Source: JAGVPT01 sp963717445 (lineage in GTDB: Bacteria > Bacteroidota > Ignavibacteria > UBA10030 > UBA8401). Taken from it: a stretch of 64,000 bases of DNA. The stretch covers positions 2,852,001 to 2,916,000 of the forward strand of contig OY970334.1 in the NCBI GenBank assembly GCA_963717445.1, given 5' to 3'. Position 1 is the first letter of the stretch; each line of letters opens with the position of its first letter. Made by a program: the position numbers and the translations under genes. Under the pieces are notes generated by a model. It made no database searches. It was not told where the DNA came from and worked only from the letters and a program-made list of their open reading frames with translations. This document shows, piece after piece, positions 1-8,093 of this stretch.

Positions 1-2
1 TT

Positions 3-2036
3 TCCGCGATCGGATTGGACTCGTATGGCTCGGTATGGATAGGTGAAATGTCCGGTGCGATAGATGTGTATTCTCCGTCCGCAAATTCCTGGAAATATAT
101 CACCGACATCACCCTTTCCCTGCAAACTCAAAAGATGATCAATGCTTTCAATGCAAACGGTGATTCGATGTATATCGCAACGGCATTTGGAGTCAGCGTT
201 TTTTCAATATCAAAATTTGAATTCAGCGACACGTACGGGAACTTTGGAGCATTCTCGCACCCCAATGTTACCTGTATGACAATTCTCAACGGAACACTCT
301 ATGTAGGGACTTCAAGCGGTATGGCTATTTCGAAACCCGGTGTGTTGAACCTGGCTGATCCTGAATCATGGAATTCATACACCATCCCTTCGGCAGTAAC
401 TGCCGTTACCGTATTTCAAGGAAATGTGTATGCAGGCTCTAACTCTGGTGTTTACGTATATCAAAATGGTTCATGGCAGCCTCTTCCCGGGATGCGACAA
501 CCGGTCACAGCCTTGGTGAGCATTGATTCAGTGCTTTACGTTGCCGGTCAGAACAACATCTATACACTCTCTTCTGCCAACACAATATTGCCATACGGAG
601 AGGCAGCTCCGGCGACAATTACCTGCGCTGCCAGTGATTCATCAAAACGATTGTTCATCGGATTGCAGGAAGCAGGCATCGGTATTTTGAATACCGGAAC
701 TTCTCAGTGGGCTCAGCTTATTGCCAATGGTCCAGCATCCAGCATTTTCTTTTCCGTTGAGGTTGATGAAAACGGAACCGTGTGGGCTGCATCGTCTGGA
801 CCGGGAGGTAAGAATGGAACAGGTTTTTATTCCTATGATGGCACTCGTTGGAAAAACTATAATATGGCTACGACGCCACAGTTAAAAACTAATGAATTTT
901 TTAACGTTGCCATTGGGCCAAATAATTCCAAATGGATTGGCGCTTGGGGAGGTCCGGGGGGTGTGGGGGGTGGAGTTGCTGTTGTAAATAGTGCAGGTAA
1001 CATCGTACGCGTTTTCGATAATAGCGACCCCGGTTTTGTTGGGACGGACCCTGTCACTTACGTAGTCACAGGAAATTCTGCATACGACGCAGCGGGAAAT
1101 GTGTGGGTGCCGAACTTTGGTTCCCTAAACGGATATATCCTTTGGGAAATGAAGCCAGATTCATCATGGGAATCAATCCGGTCACCGGCGAGCAGTTCTT
1201 ATAACCAAGTTCTGGGTGTCACAATTGACCGCAATGGGACGAAATGGTTTGTCAATACCATGCCCGGATTTATATCCACCATCATTCCTCACTGTGTGTA
1301 CTATAACGAAACAGGTGCAGTGTCCGGATTGGCCAATGACAATTGGGGAGAGGTGACATTAGCTGACGGCTTAGCAAGCACAAAAGTGACTTGTGTTGCA
1401 GAGGATAAGGAGGGAAGCTTATGGCTCGGTTCAGATCTGGGCGTCACAATAATCGGAGACCCCGCCGATCCCACTTCACAGATTAGCATTGTGTACCTGG
1501 GAGCTGTGTTTGGCCAATTCATTAACACCATTGCGGTTGACCCGCTGAACAATAAATGGGTTGCGATGCAAACGGGCGTTATTGTTTTATCCCCCGACGG
1601 GACATCGTTGATTGCGCAATACAATACCGCAAATACAAACGGTAAACTTGTCGATAATAATGTTTTCTCGATCGCCTTTGACGAGAAGCGGGGGATAGCG
1701 TACTTTGGGACAGGAAAAGGATTATCGAGTCTTGAAATTCCAACGATCGGTACGGTGGAAAAGATGTCGACCATTCAAGTTGGACCGAATCCCTTTATTA
1801 TCCCCGATCACCCTTCGGTCGCCATCATGGGTCTTGCCGATAACACGACGATAAAAATTCTCAACGTGACCGGAGCGCTCGTCAAAGAATTTGCCGCACA
1901 AGGTGGAGGGAGGGCTTTTTGGGACGGTACTGATTCACGCGGCAATAGTGTGGGGAGCGGTGTGTACATCATCGTTGCTTATGCTGACAACGGAAATCAG
2001 GTTGCAACGGCGAAAGTGGCTGTTCTAAGGAGGTGA
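3..2036 (+). CDS. Propeller-repeat surface protein with FlgD-like/T9SS-type C-terminal domain (partial 5' end, PorZ-like)
   Basis: The frame is open to the left edge, so the N-terminus is missing; 677 residues are visible. About a dozen short repeats of the type G-x-V/L/K-W/Y-I/V-G/A, for example GSVWIGEM, GTLYVGTS, GNVYAGSN and GSLWLGSD, are typical blades of a two-component-regulator-type beta propeller. The last ~85 residues (from VGPNPF to the C-terminal VAVLRR) form a beta-sandwich with GTDSRGNSVGSGVYIIV, the pattern of FlgD-Ig/type IX sorting domains. Two propellers plus such a domain is the architecture of PorZ, the surface anchor of the type IX system, but many secreted propeller proteins share it. 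The protein is probably exported to the outer membrane surface. The family assignment is good, the PorZ identity only possible. The next gene follows after 126 bp. Confidence 0.75.
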   Translation, partial: SAIGLDSYGSVWIGEMSGAIDVYSPSANSWKYITDITLSLQTQKMINAFNANGDSMYIATAFGVSVFSISKFEFSDTYGNFGAFSHPNVTCMTILNGTLYVGTSSGMAISKPGVLNLADPESWNSYTIPSAVTAVTVFQGNVYAGSNSGVYVYQNGSWQPLPGMRQPVTALVSIDSVLYVAGQNNIYTLSSANTILPYGEAAPATITCAASDSSKRLFIGLQEAGIGILNTGTSQWAQLIANGPASSIFFSVEVDENGTVWAASSGPGGKNGTGFYSYDGTRWKNYNMATTPQLKTNEFFNVAIGPNNSKWIGAWGGPGGVGGGVAVVNSAGNIVRVFDNSDPGFVGTDPVTYVVTGNSAYDAAGNVWVPNFGSLNGYILWEMKPDSSWESIRSPASSSYNQVLGVTIDRNGTKWFVNTMPGFISTIIPHCVYYNETGAVSGLANDNWGEVTLADGLASTKVTCVAEDKEGSLWLGSDLGVTIIGDPADPTSQISIVYLGAVFGQFINTIAVDPLNNKWVAMQTGVIVLSPDGTSLIAQYNTANTNGKLVDNNVFSIAFDEKRGIAYFGTGKGLSSLEIPTIGTVEKMSTIQVGPNPFIIPDHPSVAIMGLADNTTIKILNVTGALVKEFAAQGGGRAFWDGTDSRGNSVGSGVYIIVAYADNGNQVATAKVAVLRR

Positions 2037-2146
2037 AAAATCCATAGTGTTCATTGTGACCAATTGGGTTCAGACGGAGATCAATCACGCTGTGCCGCTC
2101 GATGCATCTGTTAAAGGGCGGTGCGAATAACTCACAATTCTTACGC

Positions 2147-2154
2147 AAAGGAGG
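2147..2154 (+). promoter_or_regulatory. Shine-Dalgarno AAAGGAGG deciding a TTG start
   Basis: A perfect AAAGGAGG lies 8 bases before the TTG at 2163. It sits inside the longer open frame that starts with GTG at 2121, which argues that the downstream TTG is the true start of the PUR-family gene. Confidence 0.75.
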
Positions 2155-2162
2155 TTTTTGAT

Positions 2163-2450
2163 TTGGAAAATTCAACTTACAAAGATGAGATTTTTACGAA
2201 GCGTGTACGCGCCGGAAAGCGCACATATTTTTTCGATGTAAAGGCAACGAAATCTGAAAAAGACTTTTACATCACGATTACAGAAAGCAAAAGGGTCGGC
2301 GAAGAGGAATACGAGAAGCACAAAATCTTTTTGTATAAAGAAGATTTTGACAAGTTTGCCGATGCGCTGATGGAAACGGTCGATTACGTTCAGGATGAAT
2401 TGCTCGTTACTCCGCCCGCGGAACAGCCGGCAATAGAGGAAAAAGCATAA
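2163..2450 (+). CDS. PUR-alpha-like DNA/RNA-binding protein, DUF3276 family
   Basis: The protein has 95 residues when started at the TTG that follows the strong ribosome-binding site; a GTG at 2121 would add 14 residues unlike the family. The core RVRAGKRTYFFDVKATKS followed by YITITESK and YEKHKIFLYKEDFDKF is the hallmark of DUF3276, small PUR-domain proteins found in Bacteroidetes, Chlorobi relatives and spirochaetes that bind single-stranded nucleic acids. The C-terminus is acidic and Pro/Ala-rich (TPPAEQPAIEEKA), probably a disordered tail. It is a single-gene unit that converges with dapD. The in vivo target is unknown. Confidence 0.85.
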   Translation: MENSTYKDEIFTKRVRAGKRTYFFDVKATKSEKDFYITITESKRVGEEEYEKHKIFLYKEDFDKFADALMETVDYVQDELLVTPPAEQPAIEEKA

Positions 2451-2528
2451 GATTTTTTCACCCTGCATTTCCAGCAGATCGTTTCTCAAGAGGTGCGGAC
2501 ACAAACTTTTCTCATTTCCGCACGGATG

Positions 2529-3374
2529 TTACCGGAGTGCGTCCTCCAGTGCTGTTCGTGCGTCGGTCCGTGAATCCCGATATTTTACAATCAACGGCGT
2601 GTAAAGACCGAGGCCATGGGCCCGGCCAAAGTCGGTTGCAATGCCACGTGAGCCGGCGACAACCACGGCATTCTCAGGAATAACCAGAGATCCGTAATCC
2701 GATTTACGGATAATGATCTTGTTGACACAATCATAGACAGGCGTGGAACCTGTGAGGAGAACTCCGGCGCCTATTACCGCCCTCTTTTTGACGATAGCCC
2801 CTTCGTAAATTCCGCAATTGCCTCCGACCATAACATCGTCTTCAATAATGACAGGCAGCGCATTGATCGGTTCGAGCACTCCGCCGATTTGTGCAGCGGC
2901 GCTGATATGAATCCGCTCCCCGATTTGCGCGCATGAGCCGATGAGTGCGTGCGAATCGATCATTGTTCCTTTGCCGACATACGCGCCGACGTTAACGTAG
3001 GAAGGGGGCATCATAATAACACCGGGAGCAACATAAGCGCCGCGCCGGACAGATGTTCCGCCAGGCACGATCCGTACGTTATCTTCCAGTGAAAATTCCT
3101 TTACTGGGTAGGTGTGTTTATCGAAGAAAGTAAACGGACGTGAAGCGGCTACGTTCTTGAGCGCGCCGAGCTTGAACCCAAGCAGAATACCCTTTTTTAC
3201 CCATGCATGCACCTCCCATTTTCCATCGATGTTCTCCGCTGCCCGAATACGTCCGCTGTCAAGAAGAGAAATGAAAAGCTCGAACGCCTTCTCTTCAAAA
3301 TCGCGGTCCTCAACGGTGTTCGAGGAAGAGAGTTCTTCTACGATCGATGGAAGTGTTTCTGAAGAAATGTTCAT
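2529..3374 (-). CDS. dapD: 2,3,4,5-tetrahydropyridine-2,6-dicarboxylate N-succinyltransferase
   Basis: DapD transfers succinyl from succinyl-CoA to tetrahydrodipicolinate in the succinylase branch of lysine and diaminopimelate synthesis. The protein has 281 residues, the usual length. An N-terminal helical domain is followed by a left-handed beta-helix of hexapeptide repeats (RRGAYVAPGVIMMPPSYVNV, then GKGTMIDSHALIGSCAQIG), with the DapD-specific segment GGVLEPINALPVIIEDD and a C-terminal LTGSTPVYD. I take ATG 3374 as the start because it overlaps the dapA stop as ATGA; the open frame upstream lies inside dapA and is unlike the family. It is the last gene of dapB-dapA-dapD and is presumably controlled by the lysine riboswitch upstream of dapB. 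Confidence 0.95.
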   Translation of the reverse strand: MNISSETLPSIVEELSSSNTVEDRDFEEKAFELFISLLDSGRIRAAENIDGKWEVHAWVKKGILLGFKLGALKNVAASRPFTFFDKHTYPVKEFSLEDNVRIVPGGTSVRRGAYVAPGVIMMPPSYVNVGAYVGKGTMIDSHALIGSCAQIGERIHISAAAQIGGVLEPINALPVIIEDDVMVGGNCGIYEGAIVKKRAVIGAGVLLTGSTPVYDCVNKIIIRKSDYGSLVIPENAVVVAGSRGIATDFGRAHGLGLYTPLIVKYRDSRTDARTALEDALR

Positions 3375-4276
3375 GGCTGGGTTTCCATCAGGTGAAGCTC
3401 TTCCAGTGCGCGTCGCACGGCAAACCTGTGATCGGTCGACATCGCCGTAAGGGGAAGGCGGTACGCTTCTTCGATCATTCCCATGATTGCAAGGGCACCC
3501 TTCACAGGGATCGGGTTCGATTCGATGAAATTGAGGTTCATAAGTTGAAGCAATTCTTCGTGAATCGTCCGTGCTTCGGTGAAGTTTCCCTCCAGGCAAA
3601 GCCGAACCATTGAAGAGAAAAGGCGGGGAGTTTCGTTTGCAACGACGGAGATTGCTCCATCTGCACCGAGTGCAAGGAAGGGGAGCGTCAGCGCATCGTC
3701 TCCGGAAAGAACAGTGAAATTTGCCCGGCGGTGGCGCAGAATTTCCATGACCTGCGTCATGTTGCCCGATGCTTCTTTGATCCCGGCGATTCCGGGAAGC
3801 TCGGCGATGCGCAACGTTGTTTCTGCATTGATATTACTTCCCGTTCTTCCCGGCACGTTGTAGACGAAGATCGGGATATCGACAGCCTCCACAATTGCTT
3901 TGTAGTGCTGATAGAAACCTTCCTGCGTCGGCTTGTTGTAATACGGTGCGATCGAGAGTACTGCGTTGGCACCGATCGCCCGTGCATGTTGCGTAAGAGA
4001 GATCGCTTCGTGCGTTGAGTTGCTTCCTGCGCCTACGATGACGGGTACCCGTCCCGCCGATTGATCAACGACAACGTCCATCACATGATGATGCTCGGCG
4101 TGAGTGAGTGTTGCGCTTTCTCCGGTTGTCCCGCACGGAACTAATCCGTTCACGCCGTTGGAAATTTGGAAATCGACGAGCGTGCGCAGCGCCCGTTCAT
4201 CAACTGCACCGTCAGCGCTTAGCATCGGCGTCACGAGTGCAGTGGCAACCCCTTTAAATGAAAACTGTGAAGACAT
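3371..4276 (-). CDS. dapA: 4-hydroxy-tetrahydrodipicolinate synthase
   Basis: DapA condenses pyruvate with aspartate semialdehyde, the first committed step of lysine and diaminopimelate synthesis. It is a 301-residue TIM-barrel protein. The visible active site includes GTTGE at 49-53, the catalytic Tyr139 in FVYNVPGRT, and the Schiff-base Lys167 in GIAGIKEASG. The start at ATG 4276 gives the standard N-terminus (FKGVATALVTPM); the open frame continues upstream but has no family similarity there. The stop overlaps the dapD start by 4 bases, and the dapB stop lies 28 bases upstream, so all three are one transcript. Confidence 0.97.
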   Translation of the reverse strand: MSSQFSFKGVATALVTPMLSADGAVDERALRTLVDFQISNGVNGLVPCGTTGESATLTHAEHHHVMDVVVDQSAGRVPVIVGAGSNSTHEAISLTQHARAIGANAVLSIAPYYNKPTQEGFYQHYKAIVEAVDIPIFVYNVPGRTGSNINAETTLRIAELPGIAGIKEASGNMTQVMEILRHRRANFTVLSGDDALTLPFLALGADGAISVVANETPRLFSSMVRLCLEGNFTEARTIHEELLQLMNLNFIESNPIPVKGALAIMGMIEEAYRLPLTAMSTDHRFAVRRALEELHLMETQP

Positions 4277-4304
4277 GAGGAACCTTTCTCTTATTGTGTG
4301 AGTG

Positions 4305-5042
4305 TTATGTGTTGAACAGGAATTCTTCCATCGTGAAAACACCCTTTCGCCCTTGAACCCACTCTGCCGCCCACACTGCTCCCAGTGCGAAACCGCGGCG
4401 GTTATGCGCGGTATGGATGATTTGGATGGAATCGACGGGCGATTCGAAAGTGACAGCGTGTGTGCCGGGGACATCGCCGACGCGGCTGCTCGACACCAGC
4501 AGCTCTTGCGGTTGGATCTGACGATTGTTCAGTGACGTGACGATGTTGGTTTTGCGCTCGACTTCGCGAAGAATCGTATCGGCAAGCTTGAGCGCTGTAC
4601 CGCTCGGTGCGTCTTTTTTCAGCCGATGGTGGATTTCGTGGACGGCAATATCGTATTCCGGAAAGCGGTCGATGAGTTTCGCCGCTGCTGCTGCGGTATG
4701 GAAGAGAATGTTCGCTCCGACCGAAAAATTTGAAGCGTAAAAGATCGTGCCTCCGCATTGCCGAATAAACTCGAGCAGTGTCGGGAGTTGCTCGTTCCAG
4801 CCCGTTGTGCCGACGACCAAAGGAATATGGAGGGGTCCAAGTGAACGAATATGGTGTTCTGTTGCGGCCGGGGAGCTGAAATCTATTGCGCAATCGATGT
4901 TTTTGACTGCTGCGGGAATTCTTTCGATGTCCGGAAGCGGATCTTCTATCGTAAAACGAGCGGCGATGGTATGCCCTCGTTCTGTGGCGGCGCGTTCGAC
5001 GTCCTGCCCCATCCGCCCATAGCCAAGCAATGCGATCTTCAT
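4305..5042 (-). CDS. dapB: 4-hydroxy-tetrahydrodipicolinate reductase
   Basis: DapB reduces the DapA product with NAD(P)H. The protein has 245 residues, slightly short for the family. The Rossmann motif GYGRMG is at residues 7-12, GTTGW at 78-82, and the signature EIHHRLKKDAPSGTA at 136-150 carries the catalytic His and Lys residues. It is the first gene of the dapB-dapA-dapD operon. The leader immediately upstream holds an intrinsic terminator ending about 20 bases before the start codon and, before that, a lysine-riboswitch-like fold, so expression is probably shut off by lysine through premature termination. Confidence 0.96.
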   Translation of the reverse strand: MKIALLGYGRMGQDVERAATERGHTIAARFTIEDPLPDIERIPAAVKNIDCAIDFSSPAATEHHIRSLGPLHIPLVVGTTGWNEQLPTLLEFIRQCGGTIFYASNFSVGANILFHTAAAAAKLIDRFPEYDIAVHEIHHRLKKDAPSGTALKLADTILREVERKTNIVTSLNNRQIQPQELLVSSSRVGDVPGTHAVTFESPVDSIQIIHTAHNRRGFALGAVWAAEWVQGRKGVFTMEEFLFNT

Positions 5043-5060
5043 TCGTCAACCCTTTGCATA

Positions 5061-5100
5061 AAAATGAAAAAAGTAGATGAGCGCAAGACTCTCTACTTTT
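5061..5100 (-). terminator. Intrinsic terminator of the dap leader (riboswitch expression platform)
   Basis: On the minus strand AAAAGTAGA at one side pairs with TCTACTTTT at the other (plus-strand 5069-5077 with 5092-5100), extended by GAG/CTC, and is followed by TTTTTTCATTTTT. It lies between the lysine aptamer and the dapB start, where an attenuator should be. Confidence 0.8.
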
Positions 5101-5159
5101 CTGATCGATCGAATGAAATCATGTACCGCCTGCCGAAGCAGTTCGCCGAACGTAAACGC

Positions 5160-5354
5160 AGATCGTCGTTAGCGCTCCATCCCGTTTTCAGTACGGGATG
5201 ACAGTTTGCAGGTTCTTCACACTGCAACCCAAGTTGTTTGCAGAAACAATACGCACAACTTTCGGCGGCACGATGTACTTACCATTTCGTTGAAGGTCGT
5301 CGAGCTGTTCCTCTCTCGCTTCAGCTACTCATGCGTACCGCTCCTCTAAGACTC
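5160..5354 (-). ncRNA. Lysine riboswitch (L box) upstream of dapBAD
   Basis: Read on the minus strand, the leader contains the conserved L-box blocks in order: AGAGGAGCG near 5347, then ATGAGTAGC, GTGCCGCCGAAAGTTG, CTTGGGTTGCAG, and AACTGTCATC near 5200 followed by a short hairpin (CATCCCG/CGGGATG) and GAGCGCTAAC, which can pair back with the TTAG before AGAGG. This order and spacing match the five-helix lysine aptamer of Bacillus and Enterobacteria lysC leaders. The gene downstream (dapB) fits. Boundaries are approximate. Confidence 0.85.
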
Positions 5355-5358
5355 TTGT

Positions 5359-5387
5359 AATAAACACAATAATGCATTCGTTGTCAA
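5359..5387 (-). promoter_or_regulatory. Putative promoter of the dap operon
   Basis: TTGACA at 5387-5382 and TTTATT at 5364-5359 on the minus strand are separated by 17 bases and lie just before the start of the lysine aptamer. The -10 match is imperfect. Confidence 0.5.
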
Positions 5388-5433
5388 GTAGGGATGGCAA
5401 GAATAAACGTTGCTCCGACCCAATCTTTTCTTC

Positions 5434-5462
5434 TTGTAAGTGTAACGAAGCTTTCATATTTT
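5434..5462 (+). promoter_or_regulatory. Putative promoter of the membrane glycosyltransferase gene
   Basis: TTGTAA and TATTTT with a 17-base spacer lie about 50 bases before the ATG at 5512, divergent from the dap promoter. Confidence 0.4.
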
Positions 5463-5511
5463 CATCAGGTGCATGTCGCGGTAATCCTTCCGAAACATCG
5501 ATCAAGAGATT

Positions 5512-6999
5512 ATGACGGATATTCCACGGAACGATACTACATGGGAACTTTACCTTTACAAGCTTTCAGTGTACGCAGCGCTCGGGTGCGCGGCTTTGTT
5601 CGTCTGTTTGGTTGCGTTGCATTTCGCGTACACTCCTGACGATGCCTACATCTACTTCCAGTACGCAAAGAACATTGCACACGGAAAAGGATTTTCGTTC
5701 AACGACAGTACGCCAAGTTATGGAACGACCGGCCCTCTGTGGGCGCTATTCACAGCGGTTGGGGTGAGAATTGGTTTCACTCCGTATTCCGTCGCAAAGT
5801 CCTCAGATTTTATATTTGCCTTCCTTTCAATAGCCGGGATGCAATTCCTCGCCTTGGAGGTTTTGCATAACAAGGCTTATGCTTTTCTTGCCACGGCGTT
5901 TTTTTCGCTGGATGCCTGGTTTATCCGGTGGTCAAGCTCGGGCATGGAGAGTTCTCTTGCTGTTTTCCTCTCGGTTGCTGCCGTGTGGCTTATCCTCCGC
6001 AACCGACCGATGATCTCCTCATTTGCATTTGCATGCCTGACATTGACGAGACCGGAAGGGGGTATTCTGTTCACGATCATGTATGCGAAGTTTTTTCTCG
6101 ACCGGTCGAGCAGGAAGCGGACCATCGCTGATCGGCTTGCCCCCCTTTTTTGTTATGGAATTATCATTCTGTCCTGGTTAATTTTTTCCTATTTTCATTT
6201 TGGCAAGATTATTCCCAACACGTATTATGGGAAATCAACCGGTCTCCCCTCCGGCAGCGAAATTTTTCCCTCCGTTTCAGTAATTATCAAGTTATTGGCG
6301 GCAACCCAGTTTCCGCTGATTCTTGTGTGCATCGCAAGTTTCTTTTTTCGCGGGGGCCGGTCGGGTTGGGAGGGTAAACATTTTCTTCTGATATGGGTTG
6401 TCATGCTGCCGGTGTTTTACATCCTTGATGGTGTTCAAGTGGTCTCACGCTATCTTCTCATCATATTGCCATTTCTCATTATTTGTGGTGTCAATGGAAT
6501 ACAAATTTTTTTCCATGCGTTGCACCTTTCGTCAAAGAGATTTTTTCACGTAGTCTTCACGCTCATGCTTGTTACGTTTGCTCAAAACCAGGTTCTCTAT
6601 TGGTGGATGATGAAGCCCCATCTCGATAATTTTGTTACGGGGATGAACAATTGCCTCAAACCGATGGGGCTATGGTTGCGGGATAATACCGGAGGGAATG
6701 CATCGGTTTTTGTCCCCGATGTAGGAGCCATCGGCTATTACTCGGACCGGGTTATTTGCGATATTGGTCTCATCACGCCCGAATACGGGAAAGCATTTCA
6801 CGGTCTTGACTATGACACCGGTATGCTGCAAAAAAAATACGAAGCTATAATTCATCCCGATTATGTCATTGACCGTTCTTCTATTCCTGAGCGCCTTGCT
6901 TCTTCATCGCTTTTGCCGATTATGACAAGGCAATTTCCGGGACTGGGTATCGCAAACGATGAGATGATGTACTACACCCTCTACAAGTCCCTAAAATAA
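5512..6999 (+). CDS. GT-C fold membrane glycosyltransferase-like protein
   Basis: The 495-residue polytopic membrane protein has about ten hydrophobic segments. The first luminal loop, directly after TM1, carries TPDDAYIYFQYAKNIAHGKG, the DD motif and tyrosine-rich context of ArnT/mannosyltransferase-like GT-C enzymes that use polyprenyl-phosphate sugars. TRPEGG in the middle is also typical of this group. The C-terminal ~110 residues form a soluble periplasmic domain (VFVPDVGAIGYYSD). The exact sugar and acceptor cannot be told. It is a single-gene unit and the start ATG has only a weak AAGAG site. It resembles in type, not closely in sequence, the GT-C gene at 53242-54753. Confidence 0.8.
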   Translation: MTDIPRNDTTWELYLYKLSVYAALGCAALFVCLVALHFAYTPDDAYIYFQYAKNIAHGKGFSFNDSTPSYGTTGPLWALFTAVGVRIGFTPYSVAKSSDFIFAFLSIAGMQFLALEVLHNKAYAFLATAFFSLDAWFIRWSSSGMESSLAVFLSVAAVWLILRNRPMISSFAFACLTLTRPEGGILFTIMYAKFFLDRSSRKRTIADRLAPLFCYGIIILSWLIFSYFHFGKIIPNTYYGKSTGLPSGSEIFPSVSVIIKLLAATQFPLILVCIASFFFRGGRSGWEGKHFLLIWVVMLPVFYILDGVQVVSRYLLIILPFLIICGVNGIQIFFHALHLSSKRFFHVVFTLMLVTFAQNQVLYWWMMKPHLDNFVTGMNNCLKPMGLWLRDNTGGNASVFVPDVGAIGYYSDRVICDIGLITPEYGKAFHGLDYDTGMLQKKYEAIIHPDYVIDRSSIPERLASSSLLPIMTRQFPGLGIANDEMMYYTLYKSLK

Positions 7000-7037
7000 C
7001 TCTTCTATCGAATTGAACACGGTTTCAAGTAGAATTC

Positions 7038-7066
7038 TTGACTCTCTCTTCCCTTATGGCTATATT
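7038..7066 (+). promoter_or_regulatory. Promoter of the fatty-acid synthesis operon
   Basis: TTGACT (7038-7043) and TATATT (7061-7066) are separated by exactly 17 bases, 107 bases before the GTG of the DUF177 gene. No other promoter of comparable quality was seen before the terminator at 18313. Confidence 0.65.
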
Positions 7067-7172
7067 TAGCATGTTTTTTTCAGCAAAGGCTCGTTTTTTT
7101 ACGATTTTGGTTGATTTTGCAGAAACGGTAAGGCAGGGTTAAACCAAGAAGCCGCAATAGCAGGAGGAAACA

Positions 7173-7700
7173 GTGAAAATCAACATCTCGAATCTTTCCC
7201 AGGGAACGCATGAATACGAATTGTCAAAGGGCGCTGTCGAGTTCGGGTTGGAGGAGCATTTCATCGGCGATATTGCCGCGAGAGTGACACTGGAGAAATC
7301 GGCCAGTCAGATTCTCTTGCGTGCACGGATAACATCGAACGCAGTCTTTCAGTGCGACAGATGTTTAGATGAATTCAAAAAGGAAATTTCTCCGGCGTTC
7401 CAAACAGTGTATGTGTGGGATGTTCAGGATCATTCACTAGAGCGTGATGAGGACATTCGGACATTAACGGCGGATACCAACATTATCGATATTTCTGATA
7501 CCGTGCGCGATGTCGTTCTCCTTGCTATTCCATTGAAATTGTTGTGCAGGGAAGATTGTGCGGGGTTATGTTCGAGATGCGGAAAGAATTTGAACCACAC
7601 TGCCGACGGCAGTTGTGATTGTGCTCCCGGCGAAGCCGACTCACGCTGGAACAAACTTGCCGGGCTTGTTGAAGTTTCAATATTAAAGAAAAAGAACTAG
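7173..7700 (+). CDS. YceD/DUF177 family protein (23S rRNA accumulation)
   Basis: The 175-residue DUF177 protein has a GTG start preceded by AGGAGG at 5 bases. The CDRCLDEF motif in the middle and CREDCAGLCSRCGKNLN near the C-terminus give two CxxC pairs, a likely zinc site. YceD-type proteins are needed for normal 23S rRNA levels in E. coli and plants, and are almost always encoded directly before rpmF, as here. It is the first gene of the rpmF-plsX-fab operon. Confidence 0.9.
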   Translation: MKINISNLSQGTHEYELSKGAVEFGLEEHFIGDIAARVTLEKSASQILLRARITSNAVFQCDRCLDEFKKEISPAFQTVYVWDVQDHSLERDEDIRTLTADTNIIDISDTVRDVVLLAIPLKLLCREDCAGLCSRCGKNLNHTADGSCDCAPGEADSRWNKLAGLVEVSILKKKN

Positions 7701-7839
7701 AGACATCTGAAAAATCGTCTCTCGCCAAGCCGCCAAGGCGCAAGAACTTGATTTTTTGAATCATTTTGCGTCTTTGCGTGAACCATATTCTTGGAATTAT
7801 TCAGAAGTCTCCACTAATTTATTATAAGGAATCACTGCA

Positions 7840-8022
7840 ATGCCAAACCCTAAGCGCCGCCATTCAAAAACTCGCGGTCGAAAGCGTCGAACCCACTATA
7901 AAGCTACGGTGCCGGCGTTAGCGGAGTGCCCGAATTGCCGAGAGCCAAAACTCCTGCACCGGGCGTGTCCGAACTGCGGCTACTACAACGGTCGTTCGAT
8001 TGTCATCCCGAAGGAAGCGTAG
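7840..8022 (+). CDS. rpmF: 50S ribosomal protein L32
   Basis: The 60-residue basic protein begins PNPKRRHSKTRGRKRRTH, the invariant L32 N-terminus. It carries the zinc ribbon CPNC...CPNCGYYNGR, so it is the four-cysteine zinc-binding form. It lies between DUF177 and plsX, the conserved bacterial order. The 139 bases before it hold a weak inverted repeat of GC-rich, Lys/Arg-codon-like sequence (CGCCAAGGCGCAAG with CTTTGCGT), a dispersed-repeat type often seen in intergenic DNA. Confidence 0.97.
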   Translation: MPNPKRRHSKTRGRKRRTHYKATVPALAECPNCREPKLLHRACPNCGYYNGRSIVIPKEA

Positions 8023-8093
8023 AACATCGGCTCATCGGCTGCTCGTAAACGATTATCGTCGAAACACTAAGCCATAATGCTGTCGGAAATGCT

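Noticed and set aside
2495..2525. Terminator downstream of the convergent DUF3276 and dapD genes
   Set aside because: GTGCGGA/TCCGCAC can pair but the loop is long and no T-tract follows on either strand.
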